Origin: Oegoconia quadripuncta
Taxonomy: Eukaryota > Arthropoda > Insecta > Lepidoptera > Autostichidae
Length of the DNA: 64,000 nt
Direction: 5' to 3'
Assembly: GCA_949316235.1 (NCBI GenBank)
Contig: OX438741.1
Location: 40,500,067-40,564,066, forward strand
Positions within the stretch are counted from its first letter, which is position 1; each line of letters starts with the position of its first letter. The translations under genes were made by a program, and so were the position numbers. Of this stretch, positions 1-9,736 are shown piece after piece. The notes under the pieces were generated by a model that was not told where the DNA came from, searched no databases, and saw nothing but the letters and a program-made list of their open reading frames with translations.

Positions 1-33
1 TATGGTTTTCAAGTACTTAAATAGTTATTAAAT

Positions 34-275
34 AAATAAAATAAATAAATAAATATTTCGGACACTTACACCAATCATCTAGTCCCAAACTAAGCAAAGC
101 TTGTACTATGGATACTAGATAACGGATACATAAATATTTATATAAACATCCATGACTCAGGAATAATTCATATTCATCACACAAACATTTACCCGTCGCG
201 GGATTCGAACCCTCAACCGTTGGTTTCGCTGACAGGGTCACTATCCGCTACACCAATCGATCGTCTACTTCTATT
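34..275 (-). mobile_element. SINE-A, near full length
   Basis: tRNA-derived SINE in reverse orientation. The reverse complement shows an A-box-like TGGTGTAG near the head, a B box GGTTCGAATCC, then the family core and a tail of ATTT repeats. About eight other copies or pieces occur in the window (e.g. 5081, 20757, 33489). It is a non-coding retroposon, and the open frame across it is incidental. Confidence 0.85.
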
Positions 276-758
276 AAATAATAAAGATTATGTTGTTAAT
301 GAGATTCCTTTGGAAGAGCTACTCATAAATTGGTACCGAAACTTGAATCTGCCTGTGTGTCTGCGAAATTTAAACACGACAAAAAAGCATCTCCTATCTT
401 AAAATCCACTTAATCTCACCACAAATCAATATAGCCTGCTGGTTCAATGAACTGTAGGAATCTATAACCGGTCTATGTACAGTTAAGCCATAACCCTAAT
501 GGTTTATTTGACGGTAAAACATATTATTAGGTACACGAATACAAGTGATTTTGTAGTATGTAGTTTGTGTGGTGATTGTATGTCAGATTGCTTGTTTAAC
601 GGGTCTCGTCGATTGCATAACGATGCACCTGCAGGGTTAGCATGACCTATTTTGTACGTGTGTGATACTCGTTCAGGGAGTGGAAATTATCTATTTTATC
701 AATGTCAAAAAACCATGCTAAAATAGTGCCCAAAGGAAAAAAATAGTGCCATTGTAGT
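276..758. other. No recognised feature
   Basis: AT-rich sequence with no convincing coding frame and no match to other repeats in the window that I could see. The last 60 bases contain two copies of AAATAGTGCC and may belong to repeat Q, which follows the MITE at 759-1084. Confidence 0.4.
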
Positions 759-1084
759 TTAAGGCCCGTATTAATAAACCAATCTCAATACAAGTCTTGA
801 GGCTGTATCACTTGAGGCGTCTTAAGAAGTTGACGCTATCTCAAGCTCCGTGCTCATTTATAACAATCTTGAAGTCTACTCAGCTGAGATCGCTTCTCGA
901 GTATTCGAGGATGAATGATAGTCTTGAGTTTCGTTTATTAATACGCGCACCTCTGAAGTGAGTACTGCTTGAGTTTTCACGTGCTTTTCAGGTTTCAAGT
1001 CAGGTTTATTAATCAACACGTTTACTTGAGAGCGATCACAAGACTCTTCTCAATCTTGAGAATGGTTTATTAATATAGGCCTAA
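759..1084. mobile_element. MITE-K, ~325 bp with terminal inverted repeats
   Basis: The left end TTAAGGCCCGTATTAATAAA and the reverse complement of the right end, TTAGGCCTATATTAATAAA, match closely. There is no coding capacity. Related shorter copies lie at 18775 and 61800. This is a non-autonomous DNA transposon of unassigned superfamily. Confidence 0.65.
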
Positions 1085-1235
1085 GATTATAGGAAGTTAA
1101 TAGTGTATCTTCTCTGTCCCTTTTCAGAAAGGTATCTAAATAACTTAGTTATTTTTGAAGCACTATTCATGAGACTTGTATATTTCGGTGGCACTATTTA
1201 TGCACATTTTTTTGGGATATTATAACCCTTATTCA
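1085..1235 (+). repeat. Dispersed repeat Q
   Basis: Matches 8028-8520 (interrupted) and 56800-56945. The shared block runs through TTCGTTGTTTTTGAA-like sequence, GAGACTTGTAT, GGCACTATTTATG and a TTTTTTGGGATAT stretch. Class unknown. Confidence 0.6.
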
Positions 1236-1639
1236 ATCAAAAATGAAAGTAGTTAGCACCCATTAAATCAAAGGTGAATGACTTAATATCATTATGCTAA
1301 ATTTCTTATCAATAAATAGTTTAAAACCAAAATAGATTTCGTATGTAAATGTTTAGTATTCCGTACCTACGAAAAATGTTAAAATAGAATACTAAGTATA
1401 GACATGGACATATGTGTAACTATAATAAAATTGAAATATTAAAATGGAATACTAAGTATCGATGTGGATACACGTAACTATTATTGAAAATATTAATATG
1501 GAATATTAAGTATAGACATGAACATATTCTTCTTCAATTTAAGAGCTATGCTCTTGTCGGTGGAGTAATGACCACGTCTCTCTACTTTCCGCCCTCGATT
1601 TAACCCCTTGGACATATGTAACTAAAATTTAAAATGTTT

Positions 1640-1755
1640 TTTTTTTATCCACGTTAGTACTTAACCTCAATCACACCTGATGTTAAGTGATGTTAAGTGA
1701 AGATGAGGTGGTAGCGTATTGACCCGGAAACCCCATCTTATTTGGAATCTTATCT
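1640..1755 (-). mobile_element. SINE-C 3' fragment
   Basis: Reverse-oriented tail part of SINE-C (ACCTCAATCACACCTGATGT, then GACCCGGAAACCCCATCTTA), preceded by a T run that matches the poly-A tail. GTGATGTTAA is locally duplicated. The tRNA-like head is missing. Confidence 0.7.
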
Positions 1756-2046
1756 AAGTTAATATGGAATACTAAGCTTAGACATGGACATACATAACTA
1801 TAATAGAAAATGTTATTATGGAATGCTAAGCTTAGAAATGGACATATGTAACTATATTGGAAATATTGAAATGGAATATTCAGTATAGACATGGACATAC
1901 GTAACTATAATTGAAAATGTAAAAATAGAATACTAAGTATATATGGACATATGTAACTATATTGGAAATATTGAAATGAAATATTAAGTATAGACATGGA
2001 CATACGGAACTATAATTCAAAATGTTAAAATAGAATATTAAGTATA

Positions 2047-2432
2047 TATTAGGTCCTTACCTATGAAATTGGCGTTTTGTATGAAGAATTTCATTAAGAC
2101 TGTTTTGTCCTTACAAACATTTTTGATTTTTTTTTGGGAACATCAAATCCAAATTTAGCTAAACTTTGTGTGTATTATCGGATAACATTAAGTTAAGTAT
2201 AGACAGCGTTAATTTTTATCATTATGATTATTATGCACATGAAAGAGCTCTGTTCAAATTTTTTTTATTATGTGCTTTAGCCCAGAAATTAAAAAATATT
2301 TTATGTGCAACCTTGAAATAATATTTCATTTTCCAAATAAAAAAACAAATTTGGATATAGCTTTGAAAATCGCAGGAATTAGTACATATGATTAACGAAG
2401 AAAAAAAACTCCAATTTCGTAAAGACCCAATA
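2047..2432. mobile_element. MITE-J inserted in the minisatellite
   Basis: Begins TATTAGGTCCTTACCTATGA and ends with the inverse (CCAATTTCGTAAAGACCCAA), giving terminal inverted repeats of ~25 bp with small losses. It interrupts a minisatellite unit between AAGTATA and TATGGACA, consistent with a TA target duplication. Other copies lie at 30304 and 43962. Confidence 0.75.
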
Positions 2433-2519
2433 TATATGGACATGTGTATATTGGAAATATTAAAATGGAATACTAAGTACAGACATGGACATACGTAACT
2501 ATAATTGAAAATAATTGAA

Positions 2520-2705
2520 ATTTTCCCCTGAGAAGAACAAGCAAGAAACACGAGAGGTTGCTCTTTAAAAAAAAAAAAAATATTATAAAAAGGCACAATA
2601 ACATTTCATTATTAATTGTGATATAGCCTAGTTATGCGAACGAGCTGGTTATATCCATGAATGTTTATCATCTAAATAATCTGATATTTTATAACATGCT
2701 TTCTT
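2520..2705 (-). mobile_element. LINE-D 3' fragment, reverse
   Basis: Reverse complement carries the last codons of the LINE-D ORF (a YYKISDYLDDK-like region) and the following UTR up to the CTCAGGGGAAAA block. The terminal ~100 bp of the UTR is missing. It abuts a forward LINE-D piece at 2706, forming an inverted junction. Confidence 0.7.
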
Positions 2706-2873
2706 AAAAAAAAAATAGAGCAACCCTAGAGTTTCCTGCTCGTTCTTCTCTGGGGAGTCAGCTTTATGAATGAGCAGTAAATTTAAATGTAATATTATAC
2801 AATATATATTATTGTTTTCAAGTGATAATTTTATCCTATGAAATAAAATATTTTGATTTGATTTGATTTATTA
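2706..2873 (+). mobile_element. LINE-D 3' UTR fragment, forward
   Basis: Contains GAGCAACCCTAGAGTTTC, TCTCTGGGGAGTC and the terminal ATTTTGATTTGATTTGATT tail. It belongs to the subfamily of the copies at 25900 and 30842, a different subfamily from the adjacent reverse fragment. Confidence 0.75.
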
Positions 2874-3360
2874 AGAACGAAGTCGGGAGTTCCCATTTTT
2901 TCCAAACTATGGTGTTGCTATTATGATTAAGTACTTCAACGACTCGGTCCATAGTCTATGTCAAGTAAACCTAATGTAATCACAGCCGGAGCCACGGGCA
3001 AAAGGCAAGTTAGCCGCATAATTTTGGTGTTTACCGTAAACGCAAGTTCCGTGTGCCAGCCAATGACTACGCTACGTACACCTTTATGATCTGTGGTTAA
3101 TGCATACATTTTCTCATAGTATTATACGCGTTTCAATACAACTTCACTCATAAAGTTGTGACGAATGAAACCATTGTTCGGGAGTTCCGTTCGTTTGACA
3201 CTTAGCAAAAGCTATAAAATAGTCTGAAATAGCTATTCGTGAGATTATATTGACTTAGGTCTTTCAATAGAACAAATACTTATATACGGGGCGAGGCAAG
3301 CGGGTCCAGGTGAAATGGTACTGCGGCGGGTTGTATAATGGTGTACCGAATTACACTACC
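2874..3360. other. No recognised feature
   Basis: No convincing coding frame and no repeat match noticed. Confidence 0.35.
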
Positions 3361-3432
3361 CCGAAAAACTTTTGACCGCAGAACGTTTGATCGAAACCCG
3401 AGTACATTGCGGAGTTTGTTCATCGTTTAATT
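3361..3432 (+). repeat. MITE-U arm
   Basis: Matches the arm of the foldback element at 34905-35401 (TTGATCGAAACCCGAGTACA and GCGGAGTTTGTTCAT). It lies directly downstream of the endonuclease remnant on the minus strand. Confidence 0.55.
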
Positions 3433-4050
3433 TTTTTATTATAACTGGACTTTTTATTATATAATAAATGGAGGTAGCTGATGTAGAGGTAATTCTAGTC
3501 GGCACTGAAAAAAGATTAACAAGGTTATAGCAAGTGAATAAAGACTTAAACCTTCTACTTTGACTGCTATCCTCCAATATATTTATGTTAAAATCTCCGC
3601 AAACCACAATGTATTTATTTGAATTACTAATTTTACAAAGTATTTCATCCATAATTTTTTCAAATAATTCATACGATGAAGAAGGGGGTCTGTATACGCT
3701 TAATACAGTAAGCCGAGCAAGTTCTACACAGGCTATTTCAACGCTATTTCAAAGTTCGCTCAACAGAAAGTTTTACAATATCGAGACTCTCTTTAAATTT
3801 AATATTGTTACGAATTAAAATTAGACTACCGCCTCGAATTGCTTTCGTCCTGCTGAACGAGCTTGCAATCTGGTACTCCTTGAAGCCGAACATGAGCTCA
3901 CATTGTATAAACTAATGTTCCGTTATGCACACTATATCAGTTCCAGTGCAGCCTATGAACAGCTCCACCTCTAACTCCTTGCCACTCATACCCTGAATAT
4001 TTTGGTGTACCGGCTTAATTAATTTCTTATTTTTATAACATATTTTTCCA
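3433..4050 (-). pseudogene. LINE endonuclease-domain remnant (ORF2 N-terminal part)
   Basis: Minus-strand translation, joined across frameshifts and stops, reads like the apurinic/apyrimidinic-type endonuclease of a non-LTR retrotransposon. In order it shows an IQGM-like start region, DIVCITEH, a RGGSLILIRNN strand, and VCGDFNIN followed by a TSATSIYYI segment. In functional family members the last motif normally has Asp where this copy has Tyr, so the catalytic core looks broken. The longest uninterrupted frame is 98 codons (3356-3652), and at least two stops lie upstream. The domain would nick target DNA for target-primed reverse transcription. It may be the missing 5' part of LINE-D, but the two do not overlap here. 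Confidence 0.75.
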
Positions 4051-4200
4051 GACTTGTTTTGGGGAGTGGCAATACTCGTACCCCTATTTCTTATAACTAT
4101 TATGTTTAATACTGCCAGAGGTAATCTCTGTTGTATTATACTTTAATTTAAATTATTTGGAATAATTTCCAAGGTTTTTACTACTCAAACGATTAAGTAT

Positions 4201-4565
4201 ACGCTTTTTCAATAAAGTTCCTGTTGATATACAAAATCTTCCTTTCAATAAATTTAAAGATACTATAAAACAGAAACTTATTAAGAAATCATATTATAAA
4301 ATATCAGATTATTTAGATGATAAACAATGATGGACATAACCAGCCCGTTCGCATAACCAGGCTATTTCATAATTAATAATGAAATATTATAATATAAAAT
4401 AATAATTTTGTAATATAAAAACCTTTTTTTAAAAGAGCGACCTCTCGAGTTTCTTGCTTGTTCTTCTCAGGGGAAAATTGCCTTTTGAACAAGCAGTAGC
4501 TTTAAAAATGTAAAATCTGACTATTTTAAGTGTACCTACAAAGCATTTTTTGATTTTGAATGGAA
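4201..4565 (+). mobile_element. LINE-D 3' end
   Basis: Last ~45 codons of a reverse-transcriptase ORF (FNKVPVDIQNLPFNKFKDTI-like, then YYKISDYLDDK), followed by a UTR with the CTCTCGAGTTTCTTGCTTG block, ending in a TTTGATTTTG tail. 5'-truncated and non-functional. Closest copies are 17918 (reverse) and 35898. Confidence 0.8.
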
Positions 4566-4665
4566 ATCTAAAGAAATTAATAAATATGATAGGTAAAAAA
4601 ACCTAACTGAATATAAATATAACTACATACTAATAAGTACATACACCTTAAGTATGAAAGTCACA

Positions 4666-4905
4666 TATTTCAGCTGAATTCAGTTATAGTTCCCAGTGGA
4701 AAGTTGTTCGCAATCAAGAGTATAGATACCAACCGAAAATTGTTGTATTTCCATACTAAAGGTGGTTTCAGAATTGTTTACTTTGTATGGGGTAATCGAA
4801 ATTTTCTTGAGCGAATTTGACTATGGTTCCTTGGGGAAGTTGTTCGTAAACGTTCGTTAATGGGAATTACACGAATTCAAAATTCATCATGTATACTCTC
4901 GATTA
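4666..4905 (+). mobile_element. Foldback element G, partial
   Basis: Contains GGTTTCAGAATTGTTTACTT, GGTTCCTTGGGGAAGTTGTT and GGGAATTACACGAATTCAAA, matching the right arm of the element at 47139-48247. A diverged second arm segment (AGTTCCCAGTGGAAAGTTG) precedes it. Confidence 0.6.
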
Positions 4906-4983
4906 AAATATAGTATATTTTTATTCCAGATAAAATGAGTAGTTCCCGCGTGATAAACTAATTAAACATATAAAGTTATTCTA

Positions 4984-5013
4984 CGCAAGCGAAGCCGCGG
5001 GTGACAATCTAGT
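4984..5013 (-). repeat. End of repeat I
   Basis: CGCAAGCGAAGCCGCGGGTGA matches, in reverse, the GC-rich end of repeats at 37509 and 62015. The remainder is missing. Confidence 0.45.
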
Positions 5014-5080
5014 AATGAATAAATACTCTGTAGTTAATGTAGTGTAATAGTATAATAGATAAATACGAATCTAACTTCTT

Positions 5081-5310
5081 GACGACCGATTGGTGTAGTG
5101 GATAGTCACCCAATCAGCGAAACCAACGGTTGCGGGTTCGAATCCCGCGAGGGGTAAATGTTTGTGTGATGAATACGAACATTTATTCCCGAGTCTTGGA
5201 TGTTTATATAAATATTTTTGTATGTTTATCCGTTATCTAGTATCCATAGCACAAGCTTTGCTTAGTTTGGGACTAGATGATTGGTGTAAGTGTCCGAAAT
5301 ATTTATTAAT
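5081..5310 (+). mobile_element. SINE-A, near full length
   Basis: Begins GACGACCGATTGGTGTAGTG, with the B box GGTTCGAATCC at ~5136. The core ends at GTGTCCGAAATATTTATT. The tRNA-like head differs slightly from other copies (ACCCAATCAGC in place of ACCCTGTCAGC). Confidence 0.85.
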
Positions 5311-5349
5311 ATTTTATAAAAAAAAAAAATTGGTTTACCTGTTTGGTAA

Positions 5350-5898
5350 GGTTTGGTTTGGCATCGCAATATATTTACGAAAACTTAATGTACGTAAGAA
5401 AGAATCTGCAGTTGTTTAGAAAAAAATGTGAAATACACAATGTATATACAAGATATAAAAATAAACTTGCTGTCCATAGCAGTCGCTTACACAAAGCCAC
5501 CAAGTCATTCAAGGGACACTGTATACGCTTTTATAATAAGGTTCCGGTAGACATTCAAAATTTGCCTTTAAATAGCTTTAAAACAACCATTAAACGGAAA
5601 CTATGTGCCAAACGCTATTATAAAATTTGTGACTATCTGGATGATAAAAATGCGTGGAAATGAACCGCTCGGCAATATCCAATATATTTTATTCTTATTT
5701 TTCTTTGTCGAATCATAAATTTAACAATTATTCCAAAATGTATTTGTATTGGCTTATTTAAAAAGAGCAACCCCTGAGTTTCTTGCTCGTTCTTCTCTGG
5801 GGAGACTGCCTAGTGAATGAGCGGTAACTGTATGTCATGACGATTTCAAATGTTACTCTTATAACTTACGAAATAAAAACATTTTTGATTTTGATTTT
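5350..5898 (+). mobile_element. LINE-D 3' end with an open C-terminal frame
   Basis: An uninterrupted frame to 5663 encodes the ~100 C-terminal residues of the LINE ORF2. Visible blocks are ASQYIYENLMYVRKN, a basic region, CIRFYNKVPVDIQNLPLN, YYKICDYLDDKNAWK and a stop. The 3' UTR (TTTCTTGCTCGTTCTTCTCT, ACGAAATAAAAACATTTT) ends in a TTTTGATT tail. The reverse-transcriptase catalytic core is absent, so the copy is dead. The SINE-B at 5901 begins immediately after this tail. Confidence 0.85.
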
Positions 5899-5900
5899 TT

Positions 5901-6140
5901 TGATTGGTGTAGTGGTTAAAAATTCTGACTGCTATACCAAAAGGTCGAGGGTTCGAATCCCGCTAGTTATATGTTTGTATGATGAATTCCCGAGTTATGG
6001 ATGTGTTTCATTTATTTATGTATTTATTTATATAAAAAAAATGTATTTGTGTAGTTTATCAACCCTCTGGTATCCATAATACAAGCCTAGTTGCTTAGTG
6101 TGGAACTAGATGGCGCTGTGTGTATGTGTAAAGGTATGAA
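5901..6140 (+). mobile_element. SINE-B copy
   Basis: TTGGTGTAGTGG A-box region, GGTTCGAATCCCGCTAG B box, core with ATTCCCGAGTTATGGATG and end with GGAACTAGATGGCGCTGTGT. The first few bases of the family head are missing, and a short piece between the head and core (AATACGGACATG) is deleted. Confidence 0.8.
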
Positions 6141-6162
6141 TTATTATAACTAATATTATAAA

Positions 6163-6302
6163 TCCGATATTCTTTTCCGTATTAATATATTTTTGGTCAA
6201 GCTCCATTTCATTTACTTATTATCATTTAATATTATTATTTAAGAGCGATATTCTATTCCTTATTAAAATATTTATGGTCAAGCTCCATTTCATTTACTT
6301 AT
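6163..6302. repeat. Direct duplication of ~57 bp
   Basis: Two copies of a segment containing GGTCAAGCTCCATTTCATTT, at about 6163-6221 and 6244-6302, separated by ~22 bp. Not found elsewhere in the window. Confidence 0.65.
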
Positions 6303-6568
6303 CCTCCATTTCTTCAAGTTGGCAAATAATTTTGAATGTACTTGTAATTTCTTCATTCATGACACAATAATTTTGAGTAAATTACGGTACCATTACCATA
6401 CAATTTTGTATTTTTAAAATACGTGCAATATGGTTCAAAAGTACAGAATCCAGTTCCAACTCAAACGATTAAGATATTTGTGAAAAAAGCTTTGAATTTC
6501 TTACGTTTTTTTTTTATTCTGGAGAAGTCAAATATGTAACATTTTTTTTTATATACATTTTTAAGCAT

Positions 6569-6710
6569 GCCAGGCGGACATTTAAAATGCCACCACCAAC
6601 CAACCAAACCAAACCAAACCAAAAAAAAGTACCCCGCTGGGGATCGAACCTGCGACCTCGGAAACGTAAACCCAATGTTGTTTACATTGAGCCCCGGAGG
6701 CGGTTTATAA
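6569..6710 (-). mobile_element. SINE-C 5' portion
   Basis: Reverse-oriented head. GAGGCGGTT, the tRNA-like segment, and a GGTTCGATCC-type B box (one change) are followed by the GGTACTTTTTTTTGG segment, where the usual core is replaced by AAACC repeats. The tail half is absent. Confidence 0.75.
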
Positions 6711-6718
6711 TAATTATA

Positions 6719-6975
6719 ATAAATAAATAAATATTTCGGACACGTACACCAATCATCTAGTCCCAAACCATAGAGGAATAACACTACCCCAAACTAAGCA
6801 AAGCTTGTAGTATGGATACTAGATAATGGATAAACATACATAAATATTTATATAAATATCCATGACTCAGGAATAAATGTTCATATTCATCACACAAACA
6901 TTTACCCGTCGCGGGATTCCAACCCGCAACCGTTGGTTTCGCTGATAGGGTCACTATCCACTACACCAATCGGTA
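6719..6975 (-). mobile_element. SINE-A, full length, with an internal 26-bp insertion
   Basis: Complete SINE-A in reverse. All other copies read TCCCAAACTAAGC at the relevant point. Here a 19-bp segment plus a second copy of CCCAAAC interrupts it (see 6769-6787). Confidence 0.85.
6769..6787. other. 19-bp insert flanked by CCCAAAC direct repeats
   Basis: CATAGAGGAATAACACTAC sits between two perfect copies of the 7-bp sequence CCCAAAC (6762-6768 and 6788-6794). The empty site is visible in the other SINE-A copies. The same 19 bp, reverse-complemented, interrupts LINE-F at 11904-11922. Confidence 0.7.
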
Positions 6976-8027
6976 GTCGATTTATAATAATAATAAAAAA
7001 TATAGGTTTATAATAATAATAAAAAAAAACATGAAGAATTAGTAATTCATACTTGCTTTAATATTCCGTCCAGTGTCCGCTCCTTGGATAAATTAAGATT
7101 TCTTATTCAACACAGAATAAATCAAAGAAATTGCTTTGACCTGCACCCGAGAAGCCTAAATAATACCTAAATAGCTTAGACAGGGGTTATTTTCTAGAAT
7201 TCACGTTTATAAAAAAAGTAATAACTTTTATCGATTATTTGAAATTCTCGAAAGTAACCGTAATTAAAACTGTTTAGATATTATTTGTAATTAGCTATAA
7301 GGTTCCTCAAGTGCAGGTCAGTGCAATATTTTTGATTGTATTGTATTTAAAATGAAATCTTAATTCATCCAATCAACCACCACTAAACGGATTAAGCCCT
7401 TTTGAGGTGTGCAATAAAACAAATCATTTGAGTATATAAAAAAAATAAAAAAAATCTATTTAATATATAAACTCAGTTTTAGGATATGCACGTATCAACC
7501 CGATTGCATGTTCGAAAATTAATTTTTCCTAAATCTTTTTTTTTTTAAAACCGACTCCCAAATTGTGGAACGTTATATATTCAACAGCATGCATTTTGTT
7601 CAATTATGAACCGATTCTGATGATTGTTCATTTATTCCATATAGATTTGGTTAAGATCTGATGATGCATCGGAGATTGATTATGGAGCTTGTGGAACCGC
7701 AAGTTGGTTTATTTACAAACATTTGGCGATTTAATGATTAAAGTTATTTAATTGAATTTAGTTTCCCAACACACTTCACTATAAACAATCCTAAAACATA
7801 AATCACGATCATTAATAACGTGAAAAATAAAAGAAATACATACGTGAGGTGTCGGCGGAGGTGTCGGCGAAAATCGAGAAGTTGCGTAACGAACGCGTTT
7901 ATATAGTAGGCCTTGGCAGTGACCGGTGGAGAGTAAGGGTGCGCCCGCAGTGTACAAGAGATAGCGGAATAAAGAAAAAAAACACAATTTATTCGCTACA
8001 AGCTAAATAAACGTTAAAAAACTTGCT
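6976..8027. other. No recognised gene or repeat
   Basis: About 1 kb. Near 7850-7960 GC content rises, with a near-repeated GTGTCGGCGGAG / GTGTCGGCGAAA, and the minus strand reads CTATATAAACGCG, a TATA-like motif. This could be a promoter or part of an LTR, but nothing coding supports either reading. Confidence 0.3.
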
Positions 8028-8520
8028 GCGCTGCCGCGTTGTCCTTTTTCACAAAGACATCTAAATAAATTCGTTGTTTTTGAAGAACTACTTTTTTTTT
8101 CTGTTTATTTAGGAAAACAAACAGCTATACTATATATATAAACTACTGACAGTACAACATATATACTTAAGTAATAGCATAGCCAACATCGTTATCCACA
8201 TCAAATCAATGTAGGTAATTCATTTTTGGAGAGTGATACACATTGTTAATCAACCTTTAAGCTAATGTTGCTATTCCTATATATACATATATATATAAGA
8301 ATAACAGCATCAACTCAAAAGCACAACACAATATAGGTACAAAGCACAATAAAGCGTTTACAAAGTAATCCAAAGAAACAAATATTATCAATGTTAGGCA
8401 CAAATATCTTTTGCTACTTATTTTTTAATAAACTACCTATGAGACTTGTATTGTTGGCACTATTTATGTACAGGTTTTTGGAATATAAATTATAATCTTA
8501 GGTAAAGCAGTCTCTGTATA
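8028..8520 (+). repeat. Repeat Q interrupted by a retroposon
   Basis: The left part (TTCGTTGTTTTTGAAGAACTAC) ends at 8091. The right part (CTATGAGACTTGTATTG ... GGCACTATTTATG) resumes at 8437. The copies at 1085 and 56800 are continuous here. Confidence 0.65.
8092..8430 (-). mobile_element. Unclassified retroposon insertion with target duplication
   Basis: A ~339-bp insert that begins on the plus strand with a T run, as expected of a reversed poly-A retroposon. It is flanked by AACTAC on both sides (8086-8091 and 8431-8436). No coding frame is recognised. It holds an inverted pair around 8262-8312 (CTATTCCTATATAT and ATATAAGAATA). Confidence 0.6.
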
Positions 8521-8587
8521 TGAGAATGAGGATTCCAGGAACACGTGACGCCAGAATAGTCACTTAAAATATTGAATAACTCTTAAA

Positions 8588-8709
8588 CTTAGCCAGTCCA
8601 CCAAATGTGTTGGGGTTTCCGGGTCAGTACGCTTCCACCATCGACCTCATCTTCACTTAACATCAGGTTGATTGAGGTCAAGCACCAAACCGTTGGGTAT
8701 AAAAAAAAT
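8588..8709 (+). mobile_element. SINE-C 3' fragment
   Basis: From TAGCCAGTCCACCAAATGTG through CATCTTCACTTAACATCAGG to a poly-A tail. The head is missing. Confidence 0.8.
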
Positions 8710-8877
8710 GATTACAACGTCGGTTCTCAGTGGAGCTTAAGTATGAACAGACATAAAAGTGCATAATGTTTTGTCTTTCATGTAGAATAAGAATAACTTA
8801 GTTACAATTTTTTAAAATATAAATACAAATAAAATAAAGTTTATTTTAAGAGACAACCGTTATAATTTAATTATAAA

Positions 8878-9321
8878 GACCTGATGGAGCCACCTTGGTA
8901 CCCTGGTGCTTGGGGCGCACCTTGGTATGGGACGCAACTTATGCAGATACTTTGGCACCGTCCCATATACAAGGAACTGCGCAAAGAGCTGGACCCGCGG
9001 CTGAACAAGCTCTAAGTAACAGCGCCGTAAATATGCGTCAATCTCTATAAACCACGAGTTTGCGGCGCTTGCAGTGGAGACATTGGGCCCGTGGTCTTCT
9101 GACACGAAACAATTTATAAAGGATTTATCCGTTAGACTGGTCCACGCCTCTGAAGATGTGAGAGCTGGTGCCTACTTTGCTCAGCAGCTGAGCTACTAGG
9201 TACTATGCCTCACGCAAGCGAGTTGGACGGCGTATTTTTTCTATAAGATATAGGTATTTTTAATTGTGTTTTATAAATTCCTTGTTTCATGTACATACTT
9301 AATAAATGTTGTTATTTATCT
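8878..9321 (+). pseudogene. LINE-S C-terminus and 3' UTR, decayed
   Basis: The plus strand translates, across a stop and a frameshift near 9045, to [25 protein letters not shown], then EFAALAVETLGPW and DVRAGAYFAQQLS. These blocks are typical of the C-terminal region of a widespread invertebrate retrotransposon protein family. I cannot name its clade with confidence. The 3' UTR (GATATAGGTATTTTTAATTG to CATGTACATACTTAAT) is shared with 9737-9905 and 15690-15770 in reverse. The 18986 copy carries the matching protein block. A minus-strand frame here is a shadow. Confidence 0.7.
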
Positions 9322-9736
9322 TATAAATGGGTATAGTCAGTCATGTCGCGCTCATTTATTTACTATAGTCGCGACCTTAATAAAAAAATCTTTAGTACAA
9401 AGCTTTTTTAATGTAATAGTCAAATAATAAGCAGGTATTAAAAATAATATGCGTCAATAAATTTAATGTTTAATGTCATTACCCGTCGTTGTGAAAGGCA
9501 TTGATGGGTGGCAGTTTATGGGTGCAATGTCCCTAATATCCGACTGTTTGAGATGAATAAGCTCGTTCGGTTCCCGGTACAGCAATATTTATAAATGAAA
9601 TTAAATATTAACAGGCTGGCTTCTATTTCGCTCAGAGTGTAAGTATGTATGTTCAAAGACACACTTAGCCTCTTACGCACCCTTCCGGTTCAGCAAGATC
9701 TGGGACCATTTTTTTATTTGTAAATGTATATTTGTT
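9322..9736. other. No recognised feature
   Basis: AT-rich spacer between two oppositely oriented LINE-S ends. No coding signal seen. Confidence 0.35.

Larger units (their letters stand above)
1374..2519. repeat. Minisatellite, ~54-bp unit, about ten units, interrupted
   Basis: Units contain GGAATACTAAGTATAGACAT followed by GGACATACGTAACTATA and TTGAAAAT. Blocks lie at about 1374-1530, 1610-1640, 1756-2046 and 2433-2519. They are split by an unclassified ~80-bp insert (1531-1609), a SINE-C fragment (1640-1755) and MITE-J (2047-2432). Open frames across the array are by-products of the periodicity. Confidence 0.8.

Noticed and set aside
1683..2596. Minus-strand frames of 71 and 121 codons
   Set aside because: They run across the minisatellite and several inserted elements, with repeated peptide segments caused by the ~54-bp period.
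5125..5160. tRNA gene candidates (A and B boxes at ~20 places)
   Set aside because: Each belongs to a SINE head followed by a family core and tail. The heads do not form convincing complete cloverleaves with an acceptor stem.
7748..7987. LTR or promoter around a TATATAAA-like motif on the minus strand
   Set aside because: No paired LTR, no primer-binding site and no coding region downstream. A TATA-like word alone is expected by chance in AT-rich DNA.
8860..9105. 81-codon minus-strand frame
   Set aside because: Shadow of the LINE-S coding remnant on the plus strand, which carries the recognisable motifs.
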